Shown: positions 8,469-16,580 of the stretch, in pieces
Layout: each line of letters opens with the position of its first letter
Position numbering within the stretch: position 1 is the first letter of the stretch
DNA from: Mikrocytos mackini
Lineage: Eukaryota > Endomyxa > Ascetosporea > Mikrocytida > Mikrocytiidae
Assembly (NCBI GenBank): GCA_030180075.1
Contig: JASNJN010000495.1
Span: 1 to 21,113, forward strand
DNA length: 21,113 nt
Direction: 5' to 3'
Notes under the pieces: model-generated
What the model was told of the DNA's origin: nothing
What the model saw: the letters and a program-made list of their open reading frames with translations, nothing else
Database searches by the model: none
Translations under genes and position numbers: made by a program

Positions 8469-8930
8469 TAGGGCTCCCAAAAAGCAATTTTTTCAAAATG
8501 GCATATGATTATTAATACGTCATTTTAACACGCTAGAACGATTTTCAGGTCCTATAAAGCCATTGATAGCGTTTTTTAAAAGCAATAAAAGGCAATAAAG
8601 CAATTTTGGGCAATTTTTAGGTAAATTGACTAAAATAACAGCAATTTGGCGTAATAAATAGAATTATTTGAGTTGTTAATCCGGGAAAATAAAAAAAAAT
8701 TCTGACGAAAAAATCAAAATCGTCATATTGATCATTAATAGTTATTTAATATCGTTATTAATACATAATCAGAATTATTTTGTCATTTCAGGTTATTTTT
8801 GGAAGAAATTTCCCCAATTTTATAATAAAATGGATGGATTTTCATCGTTTTAACGGCAATTTGGCGCAAAGAATGCATGTTTTTACGGCAATTTCCTATA
8901 TAAATACAAAAGCAATTTCTGGGAGCCCTA
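8469..8930. mobile_element. MITE with GGGCTCCC ends and GCAATTT subterminal repeats
   Basis: Inverted ends ATTATTAGGGCTCCCAAAAA (left) and the complement of GGGAGCCCTAATAAT (right) enclose about 460 bp. The short motif GCAATTT recurs many times near both ends, including CAGCAATTTGGCG near 8640 and CGGCAATTTGGCG near 8853. TA lies immediately outside GGGCTCCC at each side, which would suit a TA duplication. If TAGGGCTCCC is taken as a hAT-type end instead, the 8-bp flanks do not match. The class is therefore open. Confidence 0.6.
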
Positions 8931-9127
8931 ATAATTTCTAAAAGATTATAATTCAAAAAAGCGCGTAAAATATTGTTTGCGCTATTTTGATTCTATACGT
9001 CTCATATATAACGAGAAAAAATAAATGGTCAAAATTTGCGTGCAAAGAGACCTGATTAATTTTACTTAGTTGTTTCAATATTCCATTTGTAATATAAAGT
9101 GAGACTCTTTGTCGAAATATAACGTAA

Positions 9128-9520
9128 TCAATTAAAAATATGATACAATATCTTACTTATAATTGTATTCCCCGAATATGGTTCTAGATTATACATTTCT
9201 GATTTGTTTGGCAGATGGCTATTATGTGTATGGTCATCTTTCACGATCCCTAGTCTGAAAAAAGTGTTTTCGTATTCCATTTGATTTCCATTATACTCAA
9301 GTGCTGCCTCCATGTCCTGTTTGTTATAAAAGCTAAGTTTTAGTCCTTTGGTTGCCATACTCCTTCTATTTATAGACTTTATCTCCCCAAAATTCTTAAC
9401 AAACTCTATTAACATATCTTCTACACCCTTATCATGGGCGCGTTTATTATCTGATGGATATCCGAACAATAAGATGCTGTAGTTTTGTTCTGGAGAATTA
9501 GTATCCAAATCTTCCAACAT
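9128..9520 (-). CDS. RRM-domain protein, possibly Nup53/Nup35-type nucleoporin
   Basis: The protein has 130 residues, with its ATG at 9520. Residues about 12-80 read as one RNA-recognition fold: SILLFGYPSD as the first strand, IEFVKNFGEI after helix 1, LKLSFYNKQDMEAALEYNG as strand 3 plus helix 2, and FFRLGIVKD as the last strand. The VFGYP-type first strand, the weak aromatic RNP motifs and the LGIV ending recall the RRM_Nup35 family (nuclear pore), which dimerises rather than binding RNA. That identity is inferred from pattern only. The protein is much shorter than fungal Nup53 and lacks its FG repeats and terminal amphipathic helix. A TTTAAATT motif sits just upstream of the ATG. It is divergent from the membrane-protein gene at 9835. 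Confidence 0.6.
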   Translation of the reverse strand: MLEDLDTNSPEQNYSILLFGYPSDNKRAHDKGVEDMLIEFVKNFGEIKSINRRSMATKGLKLSFYNKQDMEAALEYNGNQMEYENTFFRLGIVKDDHTHNSHLPNKSEMYNLEPYSGNTIISKILYHIFN

Positions 9521-9523
9521 AAC

Positions 9524-9536
9524 AATTTAAATTTTT
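9524..9536 (-). promoter_or_regulatory. AAATTTAAATT motif before the RRM gene
   Basis: An AT palindrome 4 bp upstream of the ATG. Similar elements stand before NMD3 (13986-14005) and the 9835 gene (9811-9824). Microsporidian genes often carry such a motif next to the start, where it probably sets transcription initiation. Confidence 0.4.
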
Positions 9537-9559
9537 GATTTGAAAGCATCCAAACTATC

Positions 9560-9800
9560 TTCAATTTTGTTCTTAAGAACTCACGATCACAAGCACACTC
9601 TTTATAAGGTTCATAAAGGATCAAAAGAGATACCTTGGTTTTTGCAAGATGCTTATTTCAACAACACTTCGACCACATCATCTCGTTCACGTATACACAC
9701 ATTAGGAGCCGCTAATAGAATTATGTGACACATGCATCCAAACGAAGGTTTTTCGAACACATGCTGACTTTGGGATTTTAAAAGAAAAATATTTTCCAGA
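9560..9800 (-). pseudogene. Broken coding trace upstream of the RRM gene
   Basis: The minus strand carries two protein-like stretches in different frames: HIILLAAPNVCIRERDDVVE (ending at a TAA at 9655-9653) and LILYEPYKECACDREFLRTK (about 9625-9560). Both have balanced, charged composition unlike random AT-rich sequence. They may be one decayed gene, or a lost N-terminal part of the neighbouring RRM gene. The family is not recognised. The trace overlaps the space that must also hold the promoter of the gene at 9835. Confidence 0.28.
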
Positions 9801-9810
9801 CTTCAAGCCG

Positions 9811-9824
9811 AAATTTTAAATTTT
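9811..9824 (+). promoter_or_regulatory. AAATTTTAAATTTT motif before the membrane-protein gene
   Basis: The motif sits 10 bp upstream of the ATG at 9835, the same kind of AT palindrome as upstream of the RRM gene and NMD3. Confidence 0.4.
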
Positions 9825-9834
9825 ACTTTTGGCG

Positions 9835-11310
9835 ATGTCATACTTCCTTTTCTATTTCTCACAAGGATTTATAATCGTATGCAGCTTATGCTTACTGTTC
9901 ATGTCTGTGTCGAAAATCGTTACACTGCGCCATACGAAGAATATAAGTAAGGCTGAGTACAAATATTTCAAAGAAGGAATACAAAGGATGAATAAGTTTA
10001 TAAACTCAATAAATGAACAGAGCATCGAAAAGGAAGTCTCTACTATAGCTACTCCGCCTAACCAACGGGGCGACTATAACGACAATTCGTTACATTACCC
10101 GCTGATCACCACTTCTCTGGAGACCACTGGGACGGGGTTTCAGGGATATTCATTCTCTTCGTCGATAACCGCGTACTCTTTCAACCACAAGACAAAAGAG
10201 ATGCTAGGGATTACCGACGATCTTGACAACTCGACCATCGAGAGTTCAGATATATTATCGGAAAACAATGCTGATGTCATTTGTGAAGATATTTACAGAG
10301 CCGAGAACAAAGGAATACAAAACTGTTTGAAGCCGGGACCTGTATTAGAACAAAAGACAGTTAGCTCTCCGAGTGGGGACCTGATTTATAGATTATATGA
10401 ATACAGGCTACTAGTGAGAAGTGCAGAAAGGAAAATCAAGACTTTATTCAAGGCCACAAACTACTACTACCAGATGATCCTGTACTGCGTGTTCTTGATG
10501 TCGATCTACTCTCTTTTCATAGGACTGTTCTACAAGTGCAGTTATATCTCAATGAATATCTTTTATTCATGTTCCAGGCTAGTGTATGTTGTGATGACGG
10601 ATTTACAGTACTGCATAATCTTGATGATGAACACAATGTTCATATACGTATCCACGTTAACACTGTCAAACATCACGAAGGTTGCCAAGTCATGCATTAG
10701 GGTCTTCTTTATTGCCTTCGTCATCGCCAGTGTAGTGGCGACACCGATCTCTTACTTGGTCACTGATGTTAGTTGCATGCAAATAGACATACGGAGAGAC
10801 ATTGTACAGTCCTCCGTCATATTGGTTATTTCTACGATTAACTTGATCACCTTTTCGTTCTCCATAAAACTAGCAATGGGGAAAGTTGGATATATTTTGT
10901 TCTACTCCTTTCACATTCTTCTAGAAACAGTTGGGATAAAGAAAAAGAAAAGTGTGAGTGGGAGAAGAAAGACCGACCTGGAGGATAAATACCAGGCCAA
11001 AAGAAGGCTGAAAAACAACCTCTCGATTCTCTTAATTGTGGGAATTCTAATGATTATATTGGGTTTGTACCACTTGACAAGGTCTATATTGGAACTGGAG
11101 AGTCATGATAATACCTTAATAGACTTGGCCTGCAGCAACATGGTCTTCAAATTCAGATATATAATTCAAGACCTTCTAAAGTTTACAATACTCTTCTGGT
11201 ATATCGGGCTTGTCAATTCTTATGTCAATACTGAGTACAAAAACAAAAAGAACTTATACATAGATATGTGTAAGATATTCAAAATAATAGAGAAGGAAGC
11301 TCCGAACTAA
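9835..11310 (+). CDS. Polytopic membrane protein with large N-terminal loop, about seven helices
   Basis: I start at the ATG 9835, giving 491 aa; a TTG two codons earlier is not needed, and the AT-rich start motif lies just upstream. A first hydrophobic segment (residues about 1-25, FIIVCSLCLLFMSVSKIV) is followed by a long polar loop of about 180 residues rich in Ser, Thr, Asn and acidic residues. Then come hydrophobic segments near residues 210-230, 259-280, 289-310, 324-347, perhaps 350-368, 395-415 and 440-462. A basic cytosolic-like loop (KKKKSVSGRRK) lies at about 365-380. Apart from the loop, helix order and spacing resemble the convergent neighbour at 12283-11432. No transporter, GPCR or enzyme motif is recognised, so the function is unknown. 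Coding quality is good: intact, no intron, and GC above the flanks. Confidence 0.9.
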   Translation: MSYFLFYFSQGFIIVCSLCLLFMSVSKIVTLRHTKNISKAEYKYFKEGIQRMNKFINSINEQSIEKEVSTIATPPNQRGDYNDNSLHYPLITTSLETTGTGFQGYSFSSSITAYSFNHKTKEMLGITDDLDNSTIESSDILSENNADVICEDIYRAENKGIQNCLKPGPVLEQKTVSSPSGDLIYRLYEYRLLVRSAERKIKTLFKATNYYYQMILYCVFLMSIYSLFIGLFYKCSYISMNIFYSCSRLVYVVMTDLQYCIILMMNTMFIYVSTLTLSNITKVAKSCIRVFFIAFVIASVVATPISYLVTDVSCMQIDIRRDIVQSSVILVISTINLITFSFSIKLAMGKVGYILFYSFHILLETVGIKKKKSVSGRRKTDLEDKYQAKRRLKNNLSILLIVGILMIILGLYHLTRSILELESHDNTLIDLACSNMVFKFRYIIQDLLKFTILFWYIGLVNSYVNTEYKNKKNLYIDMCKIFKIIEKEAPN

Positions 11311-11431
11311 TCCGTTTTTACTAATTAAGTTTGCATTTTAATTCAAAAAATAACCAGCCCATTAATATGAATAGGATTAAAACTCATTTATAAAGAATAT
11401 TAATAAAACATATTATAAATAAGCGGAGTCT

Positions 11432-12283
11432 CTATCTTTCCCCGGCCCCTTCACGCCTTGGCATAGAATAAGGTGAAAGCAAAACCAAAATTACACTTGT
11501 ATACACCTTCATAAGGTATATGATTATATCTTTGATGCCAAGTTTGTATTTTCCTTCTCCAAGGACTTCCTTCTGCGCCTTTGTTCTCAATGCGGAAACT
11601 AGGAACCCCAATGCAATTATTACGTATAAATAACCCGAGGACAAAACGGGCCCAAGAAATCTCTTCCATTCCTTTATCCTTTTCCTATTAGCAACCCGAG
11701 TGATGCTGTTCCCATTTACAATCTTTATCACTTTCCAGAGATACTTAGTAAGAAGAAGGGTGATACATAAATTATAAACACTGTTCAAAAGGATAGCTAC
11801 TTTCTCAATGATCCCCAACCTCTTGAGAATATATTCACCCGTGTCAGAACTACAGTCCATAACTTTATACGGAATCACAGCGACGTACAGAACCATGGGG
11901 ATGATGTGAATGTACTGAAATCTACGGAGATGTTGCGCAGACTTATTATCAGCTCGCAATATCGTCATCTTTATCAGGATTGTGATCTGTGCAAGAATTA
12001 TGGTGTAAAGGAAATGCCAAAAGTGCTCTGGAATACTGTGCAATATCTTCAAGTCCCCTGAATTGTCAAAGTAGCTCAGTGTCTTCAGTACCGCCACAAA
12101 TGTATTTGTAACCGTGAAAATCATCAGAAGGATATTGAGGAATCTGAATGGCGGGTTGTTTCTAAAGCTGGGTTTCTTCATCGCTATTTTGAATTTCCTG
12201 GTAAACACGACACATGGGATCAGCAATGTAAATGTTTCGATGAATGAGGATATCAGAATTCCCGTCTTTTCCAAGATAGGCAT
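11432..12283 (-). CDS. Seven-helix membrane protein, unknown function
   Basis: The protein has 283 residues from the ATG at 12283. Hydrophobic segments lie near residues 8-28, 47-68, 88-110, 126-142, 157-185, 208-232 and 250-270, joined by short loops. Basic residues cluster after helix 1 (TRKFKIAMKK), after helix 5 and before helix 6 (NRKRIKEWKR). The layout is that of a 7TM protein, and no large extramembrane domain is present. I see no DRY, NPxxY or bacteriorhodopsin lysine signature, so neither GPCR nor rhodopsin can be claimed. It converges on the gene ending at 11310, with a 121-bp gap. It could be a diverged paralog of that protein. NMD3 lies upstream in the same orientation. Confidence 0.87.
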   Translation of the reverse strand: MPILEKTGILISSFIETFTLLIPCVVFTRKFKIAMKKPSFRNNPPFRFLNILLMIFTVTNTFVAVLKTLSYFDNSGDLKILHSIPEHFWHFLYTIILAQITILIKMTILRADNKSAQHLRRFQYIHIIPMVLYVAVIPYKVMDCSSDTGEYILKRLGIIEKVAILLNSVYNLCITLLLTKYLWKVIKIVNGNSITRVANRKRIKEWKRFLGPVLSSGYLYVIIALGFLVSALRTKAQKEVLGEGKYKLGIKDIIIYLMKVYTSVILVLLSPYSMPRREGAGER

Positions 12284-12296
12284 CCTATGGTTTTAG

Positions 12297-12309
12297 AAAA
12301 TTTATTTTC
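12297..12309 (-). promoter_or_regulatory. AT-rich start-proximal element before the 7TM gene
   Basis: A GAAAATAAATTTT stretch lies about 13 bp upstream of the ATG at 12283. It is a weaker version of the motif next to the other genes. A TATAAAAG sequence lies about 120 bp upstream (near 12397-12404) and could be a TATA-like box. Confidence 0.25.
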
Positions 12310-12560
12310 CGGCATCACAACTTTGATTCAAATTGTATTAATTTTTAAAGTGAACAGGAAGAAAAGAAGCGGAAATCTATTCACCCGACCTGCACCACTT
12401 TTATATTCGGGGTCGGACATAGTGTTAAAACTGAGGATATGATTACTGGCCCTAAATTTGGAAACTACGCATGCATTAAATAAAAAATGTTCAAGATATC
12501 TGGTATCGTTTGATTTACACATTAAAGAAATAAATATTGCAATTATTATCTTATTGTAAT

Positions 12561-13985
12561 TTAGCCATTTAATGTAACATCCTGCAATGAATCTAAACCT
12601 CTATCTATGATTTTTGCCTTTTTTGTTTTTGGTTTTCTTATCCTAGTTTTTTGTGTTGGTATAATGCTAAAATCGTTATCTGTGAAATACGACTCAATTT
12701 CGTTGTCGTTTGACAAAATACCAGTCACATTATAGCAGTCGATATAGTCGCCTTCTTGTACACTCTGTCCGCTCCAAAATCCCCACTTACAGTCATATAT
12801 TTCACTCTTTCCATCTTGCATAACCTTTATGTTTAGAAACTTCGACTCCAATTGGTCAGCCATCATCTGCGCTTCTTCCTTTTCACTAACATCCTGAATA
12901 TCCACGATTTTGTACTTCTCAAGGTCTCCTTTACTCTTTAACATTTTAAAATCAGCCCTTTTTAGCTGTTTTACTGAAAGGGAAAGTTTTTTGTTGTTTT
13001 TAACATTCCCCAAAAATATTTTGGAGCTCACACGACTACACACATACAATTCGTATTCTTTGTTCAACTTGTAAAGAACAAGGTCGCCTTTGTTAATTGG
13101 GAATATCTCCAAAAGAACCGTTTTGTTTCTCTTTTGGGTGTTGTTCTTTGGATCGTGAGTCAATAGTTTTGAAGTTACCTTTTCAGATAGAACAGGAGCG
13201 AACTGTCTTAGTAGACAAGCTGCTTTGTTTGCTCCGTTATAATCTATAAACGTGACGTTTATCCCGTCATTTAAATACTCCAGGTCGTTTATTACCGGTT
13301 TCCTTTTTTCCTTCTTAAGTTTCTTAAAGTTTTCTTTGGGAGGGTTTATTTCAGTACATTCATCTTCACTCAGTTCTTTATATTTCGGGGTCACCCCCGA
13401 CTGGTTTACATAGTTTTTTACCAGTATCTGTTCCAAGTATATTAAGATTCGCATGTGCTTCACGTTCGGTCTCTGTCTGAGTTGCAGTATAGAATTGTAG
13501 TTGTGAGGCGTGAACGACATCTTACATTCGTCACACTGTTTGTTTACGACATTGAAATAAAATGTTACGGCTTTCTTGTACACGTATTCTTTATCGTGGA
13601 AGATCTCTGACAAAGGCCAGGATACAAACACATTGATTTGCAATATCTTTGAATAGGGGTCGGATGGGATAAACTCTGATGTATGAATTGAAAAGCCCTT
13701 GGATTTCTTAATTTTTGTCAAGGCGAAGTCCATGAGTGGTTGGGTTTCGTAAGGGTTGGTTATGAAACTCCCAAACTCGTTCAATTCTCCGTCTGAAACC
13801 CCAAGATCGACCCATTCCTTTTTCGTGCGTTGGAATTGCTCACACTGTCTACATTGTTCAAGTTCATACTCTCTGTTTATTTTCCCATTATATTGGATTT
13901 CGGAATCTATACACTCCAAACACATATAATGTGTGTTCTTAACAGCGATCTCGCTCCCACACACGCAACAGGATAAATTTTCCAT
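12561..13985 (-). CDS. NMD3: 60S ribosomal subunit export adaptor NMD3
   Basis: The protein has 474 residues from the ATG at 13985. The N-terminus has the paired zinc-binding cysteines of NMD3: SCCVCGSE at residues 5-12, MCLEC at 21-25 and QCRQC at 44-48, followed by the conserved W58. A second CxxC (151/154) is followed by FTPHNYNSILQLRQRPNVKH and then YLEQILVKN, close to the family signature. Downstream regions match the eIF5A-like and SH3/OB-like parts in order (INKGDLVLYKLNKEYELY, then GDYIDCYNVTGI near 415-425). A lysine-rich tail (KTRIRKPKTKKAK) may act as a nuclear localisation signal. NMD3 binds the 60S subunit in the nucleus, recruits Crm1 for export and is released in the cytoplasm. 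No intron or break is seen. An AAATTTTTAAATTTTTT motif abuts the ATG. Confidence 0.93.
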   Translation of the reverse strand: MENLSCCVCGSEIAVKNTHYMCLECIDSEIQYNGKINREYELEQCRQCEQFQRTKKEWVDLGVSDGELNEFGSFITNPYETQPLMDFALTKIKKSKGFSIHTSEFIPSDPYSKILQINVFVSWPLSEIFHDKEYVYKKAVTFYFNVVNKQCDECKMSFTPHNYNSILQLRQRPNVKHMRILIYLEQILVKNYVNQSGVTPKYKELSEDECTEINPPKENFKKLKKEKRKPVINDLEYLNDGINVTFIDYNGANKAACLLRQFAPVLSEKVTSKLLTHDPKNNTQKRNKTVLLEIFPINKGDLVLYKLNKEYELYVCSRVSSKIFLGNVKNNKKLSLSVKQLKRADFKMLKSKGDLEKYKIVDIQDVSEKEEAQMMADQLESKFLNIKVMQDGKSEIYDCKWGFWSGQSVQEGDYIDCYNVTGILSNDNEIESYFTDNDFSIIPTQKTRIRKPKTKKAKIIDRGLDSLQDVTLNG

Positions 13986-14005
13986 TTTAAATTTTTAAAT
14001 TTTTT
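13986..14005 (-). promoter_or_regulatory. AAATTTAAA-type motif before NMD3
   Basis: Directly upstream of the ATG, the minus strand reads AAAAAATTTAAAAATTTAAA. It is the clearest copy of the start-adjacent AT motif in the window. Confidence 0.42.
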
Positions 14006-14448
14006 GATAAGGAATTGAAACCGATAAAACAGCTAGAATCTGAAGTCCAAAAGGTTCTATCAAGCCTAGATCGAGTTGTATGTCTGTTATATAGATTAGG
14101 ATACAAATTATTTCCTGTGATTAGATATATGTTTCTATAAGTCCTCCGGAAGTGTACCGTGGTTTTTAGGGCCGGTAAAAGAGTCTGGTCCTGTAATATT
14201 AAATAAACTATTAAAATTTGTTAGACGGTAAGATATATCCTTTGTGTCCTGAATTTATTTTTTCGGATCTCTTTGATAACCACATATTGAGCTTAAACGC
14301 CTCCTAAAAGTGCCGTTTTAGACACGGGTTCAAGTTTAAAGTCTACCGTTAGGTTTAAATGCATTGGGATCCTTATGAGTTTTTCAATAAAAATTCACAG
14401 TTTCCTAATTTTCAAACGTGAGTTGGAAACATTCTTACTGGACTGATA
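14006..14448. other. Divergent intergenic region between NMD3 and the transporter
   Basis: It contains no gene. It must hold the promoters of both genes. The transporter ATG lacks the AAATTT motif seen before NMD3. A GGTTCAAGT resembling a tRNA B box at about 14329 has no matching A box or acceptor stem, so no tRNA is called. Confidence 0.5.
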
Positions 14449-15789
14449 ATGGATCTATTGCCGAGATATGTGGGGTTATTCTTAATTTCTACAATACAGA
14501 TGTTCAGTGCCGGGATATATGCGTTCATGAATGCAGTTCCCAAAAACGTCAACGAGTATTTCGATAATATTTCCGATGCGAAGTCTTCATACGACTCGTT
14601 CTACAGATTGGGAGAAATACCCATGTTCATACTAGCCTTCATGCTGGCAGGAAAACTTAGTCCCTTCGTGATGCTGTTATCCTGTAGTACTCTGATAACT
14701 GTGGCAGAACTCATCTTTCGCTACGCCGTTATAGATTCAAGGAACAAATACATTTGGTTTACAGTTAGCGTCTTCCAAGGAGGGGCATTTGCTGTGATAA
14801 AGACGCTTATGAAGCTTTGTATTGCGGCCCTCTTCCCACAGAAAGAGAGGGAGTTCAAGAAGAAGCTGGCTTTCTACCTCAGCTTTATGATACTGATACC
14901 TAATATACTCTATATACTGGTGTGTAAGCATGTGAAGCAGAAGGTCGAGGAAGACAAAGTTCCCGTGTTCGACCTATACAAGAAAATTTATTGGTACGTG
15001 TGGTTTGGACCGCTGATATCACTCATTATTTTAGTCATAGGGCTATACTGTCGAAAAATCGATGAGAGAAAGAAAACGAAGAAATACATTCGAATAGACA
15101 AAGAACAAGAGGAGTCAACACAAGACAACAAGCCTTTCCGAACCCTCTTATACAAAGCTTTTCAAGACTGCAAGAAACTATGGGTTTTGATTCTAATTGG
15201 AGCATTAAGTGAGAATATTAACATCCTCTTGGTCGGAAGGAAAAGCGAATTTATAAAGATTCTAGACATACCAAAAGGGCGCGATGTTTACCTCATTGAC
15301 AGATACTTGCTACTCTTATCTCCACTCATAACATTTTTGCTACAGAAAAAGACCTGGCTCATAGATTTTCTATTCAAAATACAAACCATTTTACTATCAC
15401 TGGGAAGCATTTTATTCATGATCAGTGCTGGAGGCAACATTAACAACGTTGGCTTCCATGTATTCTTGAATATTATATTCGCATCTTCTAACTTGCTATT
15501 CAAAAACACTTTTCCAGCTGTGTTCTTGTTTGCATGCCCAGGAGACACATCTAAAATAGCATTCTTCATACAAATGTGCTTTAGGAGTGTTGTTTTACAA
15601 ATATTGTTGATAGCACAATCGGTGACATTTAAAGACAAATCAAATAGATTAAAAGAATTCACAATCTACTATATTTATATTGTAATACTTACATTAATTA
15701 ATTTGGTGATGTGTGTGGGCATATATTGGGTACGACAAAAGAAAAAAGCATCCACACATGAGGAAATTAAGAATGTAGAAAAAGGGTAA
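14449..15789 (+). CDS. Twelve-helix MFS-like transporter
   Basis: The protein has 446 residues from the ATG at 14449. About twelve hydrophobic segments fall into two groups of six, divided by a charged loop (about residues 200-235, DERKKTKKYIRIDKEQEEST). The tail is basic (WVRQKKK, then KNVEKG). This 6+loop+6 plan and the size suit the major facilitator superfamily. Helix 1 (GLFLISTIQMFSAGIYAFMN) and helix 4 (VFQGGAFAVIKTLMKL) have the small-residue pattern of MFS helices. The canonical D-R-x-G loop between helices 2 and 3 is only vaguely present (AGKLSP), so the substrate cannot be guessed. Nucleotide transporters of the NTT family also have 12 helices and are common in microsporidia, but their motifs are not evident. 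Intact, no intron. Confidence 0.85.
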   Translation: MDLLPRYVGLFLISTIQMFSAGIYAFMNAVPKNVNEYFDNISDAKSSYDSFYRLGEIPMFILAFMLAGKLSPFVMLLSCSTLITVAELIFRYAVIDSRNKYIWFTVSVFQGGAFAVIKTLMKLCIAALFPQKEREFKKKLAFYLSFMILIPNILYILVCKHVKQKVEEDKVPVFDLYKKIYWYVWFGPLISLIILVIGLYCRKIDERKKTKKYIRIDKEQEESTQDNKPFRTLLYKAFQDCKKLWVLILIGALSENINILLVGRKSEFIKILDIPKGRDVYLIDRYLLLLSPLITFLLQKKTWLIDFLFKIQTILLSLGSILFMISAGGNINNVGFHVFLNIIFASSNLLFKNTFPAVFLFACPGDTSKIAFFIQMCFRSVVLQILLIAQSVTFKDKSNRLKEFTIYYIYIVILTLINLVMCVGIYWVRQKKKASTHEEIKNVEKG

Positions 15790-16129
15790 ATATATTATGT
15801 TTATTACAATTACTTAAAAATCTGAGGTTACTATTTATTTGAATTTTTCGACTTTTTAAAAGATTCAGATATAAAATTAGTATGTGAAATAGAGTTAGTT
15901 AAAGAACCTCGATCACATTTTTAAAAATGTCAAGGGAGTTTCTAATTTTGAAGAAACAAATTTTTTGCAATAAAAACCGGTGGGGTTAGTTGGATTTTCT
16001 GTAAACGCCCATAGAAATTTCATTTTTAAAGGCTTAAAACCACTTATAAAATATTTATTATCTATAGGAATAAAAAAGGAAAAGTATATTTGCACAAGAA
16101 ATTTTGAAAAAATGTCGAATGCAAATATC
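15790..16129. other. Spacer downstream of the transporter
   Basis: A frame without ATG runs from about 15974 to 16171 (KNRWG-like start via GTG, then FIFKGLKPLIKYLLSIGIKK). It is too short and too AT-rich to call a gene. Nothing else is supported. Confidence 0.4.
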
Positions 16130-16145
16130 GCCGAAATTAGTTATG

Positions 16146-16363
16146 TTGTTTCTCATCAAATTTTAAAATAGATCTGGGGCTCGGTTTTTGATTTAATTGT
16201 TTTACTAAAAAAATTACATTTATTTGTTACCATTTTTCGATTTTCAAATTTTAAATGAAGAAATTCCGAAAATTCGCCGATTATAAAGGAAAATTTTTAA
16301 TCAAGACAATAAATACAAAATTAAGCCCCCAAATCATTGTTAAAACTTGATGAGAAACAAAAT
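16146..16363. repeat. Inverted repeat (hairpin) upstream of MULE relic
   Basis: TTGTTTCTCATCAAATTTTA at about 16147 pairs with TAAAACTTGATGAGAAACAA ending near 16360, with one mismatch. Weaker pairing continues inward over some 40-60 bp (GGGGCT against AGCCCCC). It may be a small MITE or a fold-back remnant. Confidence 0.5.
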
Positions 16364-16580
16364 ACATCGCTTAGAGTAAAAATAAACATATATAATAAAT
16401 TTTATTTAATGTGCAAATATACTCTGCCAATAAAAAATCCTTCGTAATAAGATTTTATTACAATTGACTTATTAATATAACACAGATCGATATCAATGTG
16501 ATTTTTAATAACATCTGTGTGTTCTAGCTTAAGTTTATTGAGTTTGGTATAATTTTTTGAAAAGTAAAAACAAAGTAGGA

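Noticed and set aside
9540-9728. 62-codon plus-strand frame
   Set aside because: It lies opposite the broken minus-strand coding trace and starts without ATG.
12328-12522. 64-codon minus-strand ORF between NMD3 and the 7TM gene
   Set aside because: It has an ATG but no recognisable protein character, and it sits where the 7TM promoter should be; chance is more likely.
14250-14370. tRNA-like B box (GGTTCAAGT)
   Set aside because: No A box and no acceptor or anticodon stem can be folded around it.
15288-15662. Minus-strand frame of 124 codons
   Set aside because: Antisense to the transporter, whose frame has the clear membrane pattern.
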